DNA of 64,000 nt from positions 5,638,501 through 5,702,500 of the forward strand of contig NZ_FNKU01000001.1 in assembly GCF_900100365.1 (NCBI RefSeq), written 5' to 3'. This DNA comes from Pseudomonas cannabina. GTDB taxonomy: Bacteria; Pseudomonadota; Gammaproteobacteria; Pseudomonadales; Pseudomonadaceae. The notes beneath the pieces were generated by a model. That model saw nothing but the letters and a program-made list of their open reading frames with translations. It made no database searches and was not told where the DNA came from. Position numbers and translations under genes: made by a program. Below, in pieces: positions 26,760 through 37,320 of the stretch. The first letter of the stretch is position 1. Each line of letters begins with the position of its first letter.

Positions 26760-28570
26760 TCTCCGGCACGGAGGTCGGCGAAACCCTCACCGGAGGTGAC
26801 GGTAACGATACGCTCTACGGTAATGGTGGAGACGATGTGTTGGAGGGGGGCTCGGGTAATGACCGTCTGGATGGTGGTGCCGGTGACGACACCTACCTGT
26901 TCGGTAAGGGCTCGGGTCAGGACACGATCTACTACGCCAACGAAAGCCGCGCCGGCAAGGTCGATACCATTCAATTGCTCGACCTCAACGCAGCCGATGT
27001 CAGCGTTTCGCGAGACAGCTATGACCTGGTGATTCGCATCAACGGCACGACTGATACGTTGCGCGTCGTGTATCACTTCCTGAGCGATGCCACAGCGGGT
27101 TATCAGATCGACCGCATCCAGTTTGCCGATGGCAATGCCTGGGATCTGGACGCAATCAAGACCCAGGTATTGAAGGGAAATGATGCTGACCAGTCCCTGA
27201 CGGCTTACGCCACCGACGACCTGATCGACGCCGGTGCCGGTGACGACACCGTCAGTGGTGGTGCTGGCAATGACAGCCTGGCCGGTGGTTCGGGTGCCGA
27301 TACCCTGAACGGTGAAGAGGGTAACGATCTGCTGCAAGGCGGTCTGGGCAATGACGTCCTTAGCGGCGGCGCCGGCAATGACGTGCTCGATGGCGGTGCT
27401 GGCAATGATCGTCTGGATGGTGGTGCCGGAGACGATACCTACCTGTTCGGCAAGGGTTCGGGTCAGGACACGATCTACTACGCCAACGAAAGCCGCGTCG
27501 GCAAGGTCGATACGATTCAGTTGCTCGGCCTCAACGCTGCCGACGTCAGCGTTTCGCGAGACAGCTATGACCTGGTCATTCGGGTCAATGGCACGACCGA
27601 TACCCTGCGTGTTACGTATCACTTCATGAGTGATGCGACCTCGGGTTATCAGATCGACCGCATCCAGTTTGCTGATGGCAATAACTGGGACCAATCGGCC
27701 ATCAAGGCGCAGGTGCTCAAGAGTAGTGACGCAGCCCAGGTCCTGACCGGTTTTGCCAGCGATGATCTGATCGATGGCGGCATAGACGACGATACGTTGT
27801 ATGGCGGTGCAGGGCAGGACAGACTGTTGGGTGGTGACGGTGCTGACTCGCTCAATGGCGATGAGGGTGACGATTACCTCAATGGTGACGCAGGCAATGA
27901 CACCCTTAACGGCGGTGCTGGCAACGATGTGCTCGATGGCGGTGCTGGCAATGATCGTCTGGATGGCGGAGCCGGTGACGATACTTATCTGTTCGGCAAG
28001 GGCTCGGGCCAGGACACGATCTACTACGCCAACGAAAGCCGTGCAGGTAAGGTCGACCAGGTCAAGCTGGTTGACCTCGATGCAGCCGACGTCAGCGTGG
28101 CGCGTGACGGTTATGACCTGGTGATTCGCATTAACGGCACGACTGATACGTTGCGCGTTGTGTATCACTTCATGAACGATGCCACAGCGGGTTATCAGAT
28201 CGATCGGATTGCGTTTGCTGATGGCAGCTTCTGGGATCAAACCGCGATAAAGGCGCAAGTACTGCAAGGTACTGAGGCGGATGAAACCCTGGCTGGTACC
28301 GGCAGCGATGACATTATCAACGCAGCAGCAGGTGACGATGTCGTCAATGGCGGTAGTGGCAACGATATCCTCTCGGGCGGTATTGGTGCCGATACCTTGA
28401 ATGGGGAAGATGGCAATGATGTGTTGAATGGGGGCGACGGTAAAGACGCTCTCTATGGCGGCAACGGTAACGACCAACTCGATGGTGGTGCTGGCAATGA
28501 CATGCTGGACGGCGGGAATGGTGATGACATTTACCTGTTCGGCAAAGGCTCTGGTCAGGACAGCGTCTAC
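26760..28570 (+). repeat. 546-bp tandem units in the RTX gene
   Basis: Modules with the YYANES motif repeat at exactly 546 bp (26930, 27476, 28022, 28568); the fourth carries the ochre stop. Confidence 0.82.
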
Positions 28571-31095
28571 TAAGCCTATGAGGTCCGCGCAGACAAGCTC
28601 GATACAGTGAAGCTGATCGGATTGAATGCGGCGGATGTAAGTGTGCGTCGTGAGAGTAATGACTTGCTCATTCGCGTGCTGGGCACCACCGACAGCCTGC
28701 GCGTGGTGAGCCACTTCACCAACGACGCAACCTATGGTTACCAGATTGACCAGATCCAGTTCGCTGACGGTAGCACCTGGAATCAGGCGGCGATCAGGTC
28801 CGCAGTCTTGCAAGGAACCGATGCCGACGAGACGCTGGCAGGTACTGCCAGCGATGACAGCATTGATGCAGGCGCCGGTGACGACACCCTCAATGGGGGG
28901 GCGGCAACGATACGCTGTCAGGCAGCAAGGGCGCAGATACTCTCAATGGTGAAGCCGGAGATGATCTGATGCTGGGCGGTCTGGGCAACGACACCCTTAA
29001 TGGCGGTCTTGGTAACGATATCCTTGATGGCGGTGCGGGTAATGATCGCCTCGATGGCGGAGATGGCGACGATACCTATCTGTTTGCCAAGGGGGCCGGT
29101 CAAGACACGATCTATTACGCCTATGAAAATCGTGTGGGCAAGCTCGATACCGTCAAGCTGGTTGACCTGAACGCGGTGGATGTCAGCGTGCGTCGTGATG
29201 GTAACGACCTGCTTATTCGAGTGCTGGGTAGCACTGATAGCCTGCGTGTCGTTTATCACTTCCAGAGCGACGCCACGGGTGGATATCAAATCGACCGTAT
29301 TCAGTTCGCAGATGGGAGTTTTTGGGATCAGGCCGCTATCAAGAACCAGGTCCTGCAGGGCAGCGAAGTTGAAGAAACTCTATCGGGCACTGGGGGTGAC
29401 GATGTCATCGATGCGGGAGCGGGTGATGACATCATCAATGGCGCAGCCGGCAACGACACTCTGGCCGGCAATGCGGGCGCCGATAGCCTGAACGGTAACG
29501 AAGGCAATGACTTGCTGCTGGGCGGTGCGGGGAATGACAGTCTCATTGGCGGTACCGGTGATGACATTCTTGATGGCGGTTTGGGCAATGACCAACTTGA
29601 CGGTGGCGAGGGCAACGATACCTATCTGTTCGGTAAGGGGGCGGGTCAAGACACGATTTACTACGCCTATGAAAATCGCGAAGGCAAGCTCGATACGATC
29701 AAGCTTACCGATCTCAATGCCTCTGATGTCAGCGTGCGCCGCGATGGTAACGACCTGATCATCCGGGTACTGGGTAGCACCGACAGCCTGCGAGTGGTTT
29801 ACCACTTCCAGGGGGACGCCGCTGGCGGTTATCAAATCGACCGTATCCAGTTTGCCGATGGCAGTTTCTGGGATCAGAGCCAGATCAAATCCCAGGTCAT
29901 GCAAGGCTCGGACATCGATGAAACCCTCTCCGGTACATCCGGCAATGACTTGATCGACGCCGGTGCTGGCGACGATACGGTGAACGGTGGTAGCGGCAAC
30001 GATACTTTGTCCGGCGGTGCGGGCGCTGACACGCTTAACGGTGACGGTGGTAACGACTTGCTGCAAGGTGGAGCAGGCAATGACACGCTCTACGGCGGAG
30101 ATGGCAATGATGTTCTGGACGGCGGTGCCGGGAATGATCAACTGAACGGTGGTGACGGAGACGATACCTACCTGTTTGGCAAAGGCGCCGGGCAAGACAG
30201 CATCTACTATGCCAATGAAGCCCGTGTCGGAAAGCTTGATACCGTAAAACTTGCCGACCTGAACGTCAGTGATGTCAGTATCACTCGGGACAGCAGTGAT
30301 CTGCTTATTCGCGTCAACGGTACAATCGACAGTCTGCGCGTGATGAACCATTTCGCCGAGGACGCAACGAGCGGGTATCAGATCGATCAGCTGCAATTTG
30401 CTGATGGCACACTCTGGAATCAGTCGGCCATCAAGTCCCAGGTACTGTTTGGAAATTCATCTGACCAGAGCCTCCGCGGTTACGCGAGTGATGATGTTAT
30501 CAACGCTGGCGACGGCGACGATAACGTTTCCGGTGCGGCCGGCAATGACAGCATCTATGGCAGCAAAGGGCTTGATACGCTGTATGGCGAAGAGGGCGAC
30601 GACAGGTTGTACGGAGAGTCGGGCAACGACACTCTCTATGGCGGCGCGGGCAATGATGTACTCAACGGCGGCACTGGCAACGATAGCCTTATCGGGGGCG
30701 ATGGCAGTGACACCTACGAGATCAATATTGGTTCAGGGCGAGACGTTATCAACAATTACGATGTCAGTAGCGGCACCGATGTGCTGCAATTCGGCACGGA
30801 TGTAAGCCTTGAAGACTTGTGGTTCCGTCGCAGTGGCAGCGACCTGGAAGTCAGCATCATTGATACCAGCGACAAGGTGGTGGTGAGCAACTGGTATGCG
30901 GCTAACGACTATCAGGTGGACCAATTCAAGACTGCCGATGGAAAAACGTTGCTTGATAGCCAGGTGCAAAGCCTGGTCGACACAATGGCGTCGTTCGGAG
31001 TTGATGCGGGGGCGGAGCGGGATCTGACTACCGCACAGCAAACGCAGTTAGATACTGTGCTGGCTGCAAACTGGCAGTAAGAAGGTAGAGGGGAA

Positions 31096-31128
31096 AGAGG
31101 TGTATCGATTATAGATACATCTCTTTTT
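31096..31128 (+). terminator. Terminator after the RTX gene
   Basis: AGAGGTGTATC-GATTATA-GATACATCTCT followed by TTTTC, 15 bases past the stop. Confidence 0.85.
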
Positions 31129-31230
31129 CAAATCATTGTTAGCGGTCGTCGCGTTCAGATATCCTCTATTGGATATCTGAGTTGCGCAATGCACTAACTT
31201 ATTAGGTTTCTGGAAATCAAGGAGGGGTTT

Positions 31231-31416
31231 ATGCAAGCGGGAAACGTTAATGGATACGATGTTGTGTCTGAGGTGTGGTGCGACAAGTGCGCAGCAGAAG
31301 GGGAGCGTCGAGGTGACTTTATCATCACAGATGCAGGCCCCGTGCAACCTCAGCCCTGTCAACGGTCGAGTTGTGGCGATCCATTGGCTGAACTGAATAA
31401 GGCCAAGAAAAAATAG
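31231..31416 (+). CDS. Small cysteine-containing protein
   Basis: 61 residues beginning MQAGNVNGYDVVSEVWCDKC. Cysteines in WCDKCA and PCQRSSCGD could form a zinc knuckle. A strong AAGGAGG ribosome-binding site sits 7 bases upstream. It lies between the RTX terminator and the convergent yacG gene. No family recognised. Confidence 0.5.
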   Translation: MQAGNVNGYDVVSEVWCDKCAAEGERRGDFIITDAGPVQPQPCQRSSCGDPLAELNKAKKK

Positions 31417-31555
31417 TCGCGTCTTGCGATAGGGCTCACCACAGCCGCTTGAAATGAGGCGGCTGTGTCATGGCTTTCTTAAGCAACGCGGATCGCCGCC
31501 CCGGTCACTCCCACGCCCGTTGCGCAGAAGCAGAGCTGTCTCACATCCGCTGTTA

Positions 31556-31765
31556 TCAATGCCCTCTATGCGGCGCCTCCAAGTCACCCGAAAACATATC
31601 ATCCTCAGCATCCGGGCTTACCGGAATTGCATGCTCTTCAGAAGCCCACGCCCCCAGATCAATCAGTTTGCAGCGCTCCGAGCAAAACGGACGGCTCGGG
31701 CTGGCGGCGCTCCACTCCACCGGGGCGTCGCAGGTCGGGCATTGAACGGTCATTGGTTGGCTCAT
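31556..31765 (-). CDS. yacG: DNA gyrase inhibitor YacG
   Basis: 69 residues with the four-cysteine zinc site ([12 protein letters not shown] and [19 protein letters not shown]) that defines YacG. The family binds GyrB and blocks DNA binding by gyrase. It overlaps the end of coaE by 4 bases, and the pilB-pilC-pilD-coaE-yacG order is the usual one in Pseudomonas, which supports the call. Confidence 0.95.
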   Translation of the reverse strand: MSQPMTVQCPTCDAPVEWSAASPSRPFCSERCKLIDLGAWASEEHAIPVSPDAEDDMFSGDLEAPHRGH

Positions 31766-32385
31766 GATTGGCCTCCACGCAAAGTAAGGTAAAAGTGGTG
31801 CAGCCGCTCGACTTCGCTGGTCAGCCAGGCGTGATCGCGGTCGTTTGTCAGCACATCGTCGGCGTGGCGCAGACGTTCGTCGCGCTGGATCTGCACCTTG
31901 AGGATGGCGTCGACCTGCTCTTGGCTGGAACCATCGCGCAGCATCGTGCGTTCTATCTGCACCTGCCGGGGCACATCGATCACCAGCAGGCGCTGTACCA
32001 TCCGCGATTGCCCGGATTCGATCAGCAGCGGCGAAACCAGAACGGCATATGGCGATTTGGATTTAGCCAGGTAGCTGACGATTTCCTGATTGACCAGCGG
32101 ATGCAACAGCGCTTCCAGCCAGCGTCGCTGTTCTGGATTTTCGAAGATCAGCTTGCGCAGCGCGCTACGGTCCAGCTCGCCGCTGGGCTGCAACACGCTA
32201 TTACCGAAGTGCGTTGCTATCTGCTCCAGCGCCGGGCGTCCAGGCTCGACGACCCAGCGGGCGGCGTGGTCGGCATCCACGGTGTCGATGCCGAGGTTGA
32301 TAAAGCACTGCGCTGCCGCACTTTTACCGCTACCAATGCCGCCAGTCAGGCCAAGAATCCAGGGTTTTTGATCAGGTTGAGTCAT
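31762..32385 (-). CDS. coaE: Dephospho-CoA kinase
   Basis: 207 residues from [12 protein letters not shown] at 32385; the longer frame to 32448 overlaps pilD and adds non-family residues. The P-loop [17 protein letters not shown] (about 13-29) and the [14 protein letters not shown] motif identify CoaE. It phosphorylates the 3'-hydroxyl of dephospho-CoA with ATP, the last step of coenzyme A synthesis. Overlaps pilD by 4 bases. Confidence 0.95.
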   Translation of the reverse strand: MTQPDQKPWILGLTGGIGSGKSAAAQCFINLGIDTVDADHAARWVVEPGRPALEQIATHFGNSVLQPSGELDRSALRKLIFENPEQRRWLEALLHPLVNQEIVSYLAKSKSPYAVLVSPLLIESGQSRMVQRLLVIDVPRQVQIERTMLRDGSSQEQVDAILKVQIQRDERLRHADDVLTNDRDHAWLTSEVERLHHFYLTLRGGQS

Positions 32386-33254
32386 CTGAAACCGGCAAAC
32401 TGCATGTAAGAGTCGGTTATTTGACCACCCCAGAGCAAAGCGATCCACCCCGCAATCGCCAGATAGGGACCAAAGGGAATCGGCGTGCCGCTTTCAACCC
32501 GGCAAATACGCATCATGATCACGCCCAACACCGCGCCCACCAGCGACGACAACAGAATGGTCAGCGGCAAAATCTGCCAGCCTCCCCAGGCACCAAGCAT
32601 CGCCAGCAACTTGAAATCGCCATGGCCCATGCCTTCCTTGCCTGTGATCAGTTTAAACAGCCAGTACACCGACCACAGCGTCAGGTATCCGGCCACCGCG
32701 CCCCACAGCGCATCTCTCAGCGAGGTGAACAGCCCGAACGAGTTGACGATCAGGCCCAGCCACAGCAGCGGCAGCACGAGCGAGTCAGGCAGCAGTTGGT
32801 GATCAGCATCGATCAGACTCATCGCCAACAGCCCCCAGCTCAACACCAGCATCGCAGCCGCTTGCCAGCCAAATCCGAAATGCCAGGCGATATAGGCCGA
32901 CAGCAGTGCACAGGTCAGCTCGACCAGCGGGTAGCGTTTGCTGATGGGGGCTTTGCATTGTGAGCATTTTCCGCGCAGCAGCAGGTAACTGATGATCGGC
33001 AGGTTTTCCCATGGACGGATCTTGTGCGCGCAGTTTGGGCAACTGGAGTTGGGGAGAGTCAGGTTGAAGACGGGTTGGTCCGGCTCGGCGGGGAGGCCGA
33101 GCATTTCTCGGGATTGGGCTTTCCAGTCGCGCTCCATCATGATCGGGAGTCGGTAGACGACTACGTTGAGGAAGCTTCCGATTATCAGGCCGAGTAGAGA
33201 GCAGATAGTGATGAAGGCCAGGGGTGAGCTGGCCAGGAGGTCGAGGAGGGGCAT
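32382..33254 (-). CDS. pilD: Type IV prepilin peptidase / N-methyltransferase
   Basis: 290 residues from [20 protein letters not shown]. The cytoplasmic zinc loop has two CxxC pairs ([10 protein letters not shown] and [10 protein letters not shown]). The aspartyl protease residues are in [14 protein letters not shown] and [10 protein letters not shown], with about eight membrane segments. It removes prepilin leader peptides and methylates the new N-terminus; it serves PilA here and type II secretion pseudopilins. Ends 4 bases inside coaE; pilC lies just upstream. Confidence 0.96.
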   Translation of the reverse strand: MPLLDLLASSPLAFITICSLLGLIIGSFLNVVVYRLPIMMERDWKAQSREMLGLPAEPDQPVFNLTLPNSSCPNCAHKIRPWENLPIISYLLLRGKCSQCKAPISKRYPLVELTCALLSAYIAWHFGFGWQAAAMLVLSWGLLAMSLIDADHQLLPDSLVLPLLWLGLIVNSFGLFTSLRDALWGAVAGYLTLWSVYWLFKLITGKEGMGHGDFKLLAMLGAWGGWQILPLTILLSSLVGAVLGVIMMRICRVESGTPIPFGPYLAIAGWIALLWGGQITDSYMQFAGFR

Positions 33255-33255
33255 G

Positions 33256-34473
33256 TCAGACGACGTTTCCGAGTTTGAAGATGGGGAGGTACATGGCGAT
33301 AACGAGGCTGCCGACGACAACTCCTAGTACTGCCATGATCATGGGCTCCAGAAGGCTTGTCAGACTATCAACCATGTTATCGACCTCGTCCTCGTAGTAT
33401 GTCGCAACCTTGTCTAGCATTGTGTCTAGCGCACCAGACTCCTCACCAATTGCGGTCATTTGAATTGCAAGACTTGGGAATACTCCGGTCGAACGCATTG
33501 AGAAATTCAGTTGTATACCTGTTGATACATCTTGCTTGACCTTGTTGACTGCATTTTTGAACACCACATTGCCGGTAGCTCCGGCAACCGACTCCAAAGC
33601 CTCTACTAGTGGGACACCAGCGGAAAAAGTAGTCGCAAGCGTACGTGCGTAGCGGGCAACCGATGACTTAAAAATCAATGGCCCTATGATGGGGACTTTT
33701 AACAGAAAGCGATCAAGGGTGTCCCGAAATTTTTGGGAGTTTTTATAAGCCTTTTTGAATAAAAAAAAGCTCGCAAAAAATAGACCTACTATCGCCAGCC
33801 ACCACCTTTGTACAACGTCTGAAAGCCCTATGACCATTAACGTGAACGCGGGTAGTTCCGCACCGAAACTTGAAAACACTGACTGGAACTGTGGCACGAC
33901 CTGAATGAGCAAAATACCTGAAACTATAACTGCCACTATCAGTACGGCGGCAGGGTAGGTCATGGCTTTTTTGATTTTTGCCTTAAGCTTTTCAGTTTTT
34001 TCCTTATAGCTTGCTACTCTGTCTAGTAGACTCTCGAGAGCCCCTGCTTGCTCGCCAGCGTCCACTAGGTTGCAAAAAAGATCATCAAAGTGCTCGGGCT
34101 TACGCCTTAGTGCAGTAGCGAAGCTATTGCCAGACGATACTTCTTGTTTTAGAGAGTTAACTAAAGACTGCATGTTCGGGTTTTCAGCACCCTCGCTGAT
34201 AATATCGAAAGATTGGAGTAGAGGTACGCCAGCTTTCATCATCGTCGCCATTTGACGCGAGAAAAACGCAATGTCCAGTGGCTTGATCTTCTTGCCCTTG
34301 CCAAATATTGAGACTGACTTCTTACGCACCTTGGTCGGGTTAACGCCTTGTTTACGCAGTTGGGCCTTTACGAGAGCCGGGTTATGGCTGCTCAGTTCGC
34401 CACTAAGTTTGGCGCCCTTTTTGTCGACGCCCTCCCAAGTGTAAACGGTAACTTTTACTGCCTTGCTGGCCAT
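33256..34473 (-). CDS. pilC: Type IV pilus inner-membrane platform protein
   Basis: 405 residues with two T2SSF domains (about 70-195 and 270-395), three to four membrane helices, and the usual motif KIKPLDIAFFSRQMATMMKAGVPLLQS near residue 70. PilC couples the PilB motor to pilin assembly. Its DNA looks AT-richer than pilB and pilD on either side, particularly 33400-34450, suggesting allelic exchange together with pilA. Intact; 2 bases from both neighbours. Confidence 0.95.
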   Translation of the reverse strand: MASKAVKVTVYTWEGVDKKGAKLSGELSSHNPALVKAQLRKQGVNPTKVRKKSVSIFGKGKKIKPLDIAFFSRQMATMMKAGVPLLQSFDIISEGAENPNMQSLVNSLKQEVSSGNSFATALRRKPEHFDDLFCNLVDAGEQAGALESLLDRVASYKEKTEKLKAKIKKAMTYPAAVLIVAVIVSGILLIQVVPQFQSVFSSFGAELPAFTLMVIGLSDVVQRWWLAIVGLFFASFFLFKKAYKNSQKFRDTLDRFLLKVPIIGPLIFKSSVARYARTLATTFSAGVPLVEALESVAGATGNVVFKNAVNKVKQDVSTGIQLNFSMRSTGVFPSLAIQMTAIGEESGALDTMLDKVATYYEDEVDNMVDSLTSLLEPMIMAVLGVVVGSLVIAMYLPIFKLGNVV

Positions 34474-34475
34474 GC

Positions 34476-36170
34476 TTAATCCTTGGTCACACGGTTGACT
34501 TCTTCAAGGCTAGTGATGCCTTGCATAGCTTTCGACAGACCTGAGGTTCGCAGGTCATTGAAGCCGTCTTTGCGCATCTGTTTGGAAATCTCCAGTGAGT
34601 TGCCCTCTTCCATGATGATGCGCTCCAGTTCTGCTGTTTTTTTGACCACTTCGTAAATGCCGACTCGGCCTCTGTAGCCGCCATTACAATGCTCGCAGCC
34701 CACCGGACCGTAAATCTTGAAATTGCCAATATTCGCTTCTGGAAATCCTTCTTTGATCAGAGTCTCACGAGGAATATCGAGTTCTTTCTTGCAATGGCTG
34801 CACAACTTTCGCGCAAGTCGTTGCGCAATAATCAGGTTGATTGCTGTGGCAATGTTGAATGCCGCGACGCCCATATGATGCAGTCGTGTCAAGGTTTCCG
34901 CAGCGCTGTTGGTGTGCAGGGTTGATAGCACCATATGCCCCGTCTGAGATGCCTTGATGGCAATTTCGGCGGTTTCCAGATCTCGGATTTCGCCAACCAT
35001 GATGACGTCGGGATCTTGACGCAGAAAGGCGCGCAATGCCTGAGAAAAGTCCAGCCCCTGACGCGGGTTGACGTTGACCTGATTGATGCCTTCTAGGTTA
35101 ATCTCTACCGGGTCTTCGGCTGTAGAAATATTGATATCCACGGTATTGAGGATATTCAGGCCGGTGTACAGCGAAACGGTCTTGCCTGAACCCGTGGGGC
35201 CGGTCACGAGAATCATGCCCTGCGGCTGTTTCAGTGCCTCCAGATACAGTGCTTTTTGTTCTGGCTCGTATCCCAGAGCATCAATACCCATCTGCGCGCT
35301 GGTCGGATCGAGGATTCGCATCACGATCTTCTCGCCCCACAACGTAGGCAGGGTATTCATACGAAAATCGATGGCTTTTGTTTTAGACACCCGCAACTTG
35401 ACGCGCCCGTCCTGCGGTTTGCGCCGTTCCGAAATGTCGAGGCTCGCCATGACTTTCAGGCGCGCAGCGATACGGTTTGCCAGATGAATCGGAGGCCTGG
35501 CGACTTCATGCAAAATGCCATCGGTACGCAAGCGCACGCGAAAGATTTTTTCGTAGGGCTCGAAGTGCAGGTCGGACGACCCTAGCCGGATGGCATCCAG
35601 CAGCATTTTGTTGACGAAACGTACTACCGGGGCGTCGTCAGCGTCATTCTGGGCAGCGAGGGACGTCTCCTTGCCATCAGCCGGTTCGATATCCAGGCCC
35701 AGATCGACATCTTCAAGATTACCCAGACCGCTGTCACTGTCGAAAAATCGATCGATCGCAGTCGTCAGCTTGTCATCTTCGACCAGAATGGCCTCGGTAT
35801 TCAGGCCTGTACTGAACTGAATATCGGTCACTGCCTGATGATTAGTCGGGTCCGATATGCCAATAAACAGCTTGTTTCCGCGTCTCCATAGCGGCAGTGC
35901 GTGATGCTGGCGAACCAGCTTTTCACTCACCAGGCCTTTGGGCTGACTTTCCTTGTCCAGGCTGGCGAGGTCCATGAACGGCACGCCAAACTGGTCGGAC
36001 GCCATTTCTGCTAGCGTCAGGCTCTTGACCAGTTTGTTCTGAACCAGATAGCTCACCAACGAAATCTTGTCGCGGCGCGCCTGTTGATAAGCCTGCTGCG
36101 CGACAGTATCGGTAAGTAGATCGGCAAGGACAAGTTGTTTGGCCAAACCAGTGAGAACAGCATCAGTCAT
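34476..36170 (-). CDS. pilB: Type IV pilus assembly ATPase
   Basis: 564 residues from MTDAVLTGLAKQLVLADLLT at 36170; the upstream ATG at 36227 adds 19 unrelated residues. An MshEN domain is N-terminal (about 1-145). Walker A GPTGSGKT is at 324-331, followed by the Asp box, Walker B (DPDVIMVGEIRD) and His box. Zinc-binding cysteines follow (CSHCKK and CEHCNGGYRG). PilB powers pilus extension in the cytoplasm. Divergent from pilA, first gene of the pilBCD-coaE-yacG run. Confidence 0.96.
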   Translation of the reverse strand: MTDAVLTGLAKQLVLADLLTDTVAQQAYQQARRDKISLVSYLVQNKLVKSLTLAEMASDQFGVPFMDLASLDKESQPKGLVSEKLVRQHHALPLWRRGNKLFIGISDPTNHQAVTDIQFSTGLNTEAILVEDDKLTTAIDRFFDSDSGLGNLEDVDLGLDIEPADGKETSLAAQNDADDAPVVRFVNKMLLDAIRLGSSDLHFEPYEKIFRVRLRTDGILHEVARPPIHLANRIAARLKVMASLDISERRKPQDGRVKLRVSKTKAIDFRMNTLPTLWGEKIVMRILDPTSAQMGIDALGYEPEQKALYLEALKQPQGMILVTGPTGSGKTVSLYTGLNILNTVDINISTAEDPVEINLEGINQVNVNPRQGLDFSQALRAFLRQDPDVIMVGEIRDLETAEIAIKASQTGHMVLSTLHTNSAAETLTRLHHMGVAAFNIATAINLIIAQRLARKLCSHCKKELDIPRETLIKEGFPEANIGNFKIYGPVGCEHCNGGYRGRVGIYEVVKKTAELERIIMEEGNSLEISKQMRKDGFNDLRTSGLSKAMQGITSLEEVNRVTKD

Positions 36171-36333
36171 AAAACCACCAGACACGGACAATGAGAGGTT
36201 TATAGCGCAGTCGGGCGGTGCTGCCAAATGAGGGTGAGGTATGTGACAAAAATTGTCAGTTTCTACGAATTTCTGGGGCTACGATCGTCGCGACAGCCGC
36301 GTCAAAATCAGATGGCTTCGACTACTTCTACGT

Positions 36334-36349
36334 TGGCATGACGTGTGCT
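36334..36349 (+). promoter_or_regulatory. Sigma54 promoter of pilA
   Basis: TGGCATGACGTGTGCT fits the -24/-12 pattern TGGCACG-N4-TTGCT with exact GG-GC spacing and two changes, about 50 bases before the pilA start. Pilin genes in Pseudomonas are RpoN/PilR controlled. Confidence 0.72.
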
Positions 36350-36396
36350 TACGCCCTATCAAGGCACACAAAATTGACGCCTCGGAGAAGTATGCG

Positions 36397-36819
36397 ATGA
36401 AAGCACAAAAAGGTTTTACGTTGATAGAGTTGATGATCGTGGTTGCGATCGTAGGTATTTTGGCAGCGGTAGCGATTCCGTCCTATCAGAACTACACCAA
36501 AAAAGCAGCGTACTCAGAGGTTCTGGCTGCGATGGCATCTGTCAAGACTGCTGTGGGTGTCTGTGCTGTTCAGGCAGCAGCTATGACGGAATGTGATACT
36601 GCTGGAGAGGTAGGGGTTGTATTGCCAACTGATGTAAAAACTGGCGCAGTTAATACTATTGCGATAGGTACTGGCGGAGCGATCACCGCTACTCCTAATG
36701 CTTACAAAGGTATTGCTACTACGGAAACGTGTAGTCTTACTCCATCTGGAGTGGGCGCGGCAGCCACTTGGACTTTTAGTGGGTCATGTGTATCGGTTGG
36801 TTATGTGAGAGCCAACTAA
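36397..36819 (+). CDS. pilA: Type IVa major pilin
   Basis: 140 residues from MKAQKG at 36397. The class III leader is cleaved before Phe in [20 protein letters not shown]; Glu5 of the mature protein is present. C-terminal cysteines ([20 protein letters not shown]) would make the disulfide D-loop. A second cysteine pair ([14 protein letters not shown]) lies mid-protein. The pilin builds the type IV pilus used for twitching, leaf attachment and phage binding. Divergent from pilB. Confidence 0.95.
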   Translation: MKAQKGFTLIELMIVVAIVGILAAVAIPSYQNYTKKAAYSEVLAAMASVKTAVGVCAVQAAAMTECDTAGEVGVVLPTDVKTGAVNTIAIGTGGAITATPNAYKGIATTETCSLTPSGVGAAATWTFSGSCVSVGYVRAN

Positions 36820-36834
36820 TAAAGCATGCTTCCT

Positions 36835-36906
36835 GTAGCTATGTTGCGAGCTAGTTTAAGCTCGCAACATAGCTACTAAGATCCATGTCTTTGGTCGGGA
36901 TCTTAG
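36835..36906 (+). terminator. Long perfect hairpin plus second hairpin after pilA
   Basis: GTAGCTATGTTGCGAGCT pairs over 18 bp with its exact complement across a 6-base loop (36835-36876). AAGATC...GATCTT (36878-36906) follows. There is no U tract, so it may stabilise pilA mRNA rather than act as a simple terminator. 36907-37110 holds no gene and no tRNA. Confidence 0.6.
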
Positions 36907-37114
36907 TTTGAACTGGCGTGTTTAGAATGGCTTTTCACAAGCTGGTTAAGCCTTATCGCTGTGCTGTCTAAATATATTGTATCTGCTGTGTGTGTTATGT
37001 GTTCAACAGTAAGTTTTATGGTTTTAGGTTAAGGCTGTGCGCTTATTATAAAGCGTCGTCATATATGTTATCTTTGGTTCTCGATAGTTTCCAGTTGGGC
37101 TGTGGCAGTGTTAG

Positions 37115-37213
37115 GGAGGCGCTGATTTATTCGATTTTTCGTCCCTGCAACGCTCTGGAGGCCTTGATTTATCTGGGGGCAACAGCTGGGTTTTAGAATA
37201 AATCAGCGTCTCC
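37115..37213 (-). repeat. 99-bp MITE (family 1), copy 5
   Basis: Flanked by TTAG at 37111-37114 and 37214-37217. First member of the stacked array. Confidence 0.9.
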
Positions 37214-37217
37214 TTAG

Positions 37218-37316
37218 GGAGGCGCTGATTTATTCGATTTTTCGTCCCTGCAACGCTCTGGAGGCCTTGATTTATCTGGGGGCAACAGCTGGGTTTTAGA
37301 ATAAATCAGCGTCTCC
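37218..37316 (-). repeat. 99-bp MITE (family 1), copy 6
   Basis: TTAG at 37214-37217 and 37317-37320; tandem with copy 5 in the same orientation. Confidence 0.9.
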
Positions 37317-37320
37317 TTAG

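Larger units (their letters stand above)
20578..31080 (+). pseudogene. Giant RTX calcium-binding protein, C-terminal fragment
   Basis: About 3,500 codons of RTX modules. Each module has glycine/aspartate nonapeptides (GGxGxDxLx type, the Ca2+-binding beta-roll) and a linker of about 100 residues (SDTYVFRKGSGQDTI..., then a VQFADGT motif); I count about 19 modules. At least two lesions are present: an ochre codon at 28571-28573, where sister modules read TAC GCC for the present TAA GCC, and a frameshift at a run of seven G (28895-28901). The C-terminal end (TTAQQTQLDTVLAANWQ) is complete and followed by a terminator. The open frame now starts from a TTG inside IS copy C. With the fragment at 13030 the ancestral protein exceeded 4,000 residues. 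Likely roles are surface or secreted adhesin/toxin-like, by family only. Confidence 0.88.

Noticed and set aside
26219..28813. Antisense open frame of 864 codons inside the RTX gene
   Set aside because: It mirrors the periodic, codon-biased RTX repeats; several similar antisense frames exist there. No ribosome-binding site or protein family supports it.
20578..31080. CRISPR or satellite array
   Set aside because: The repeats are coding, in register with codons, and are classic RTX nonapeptide modules with no unique spacers.
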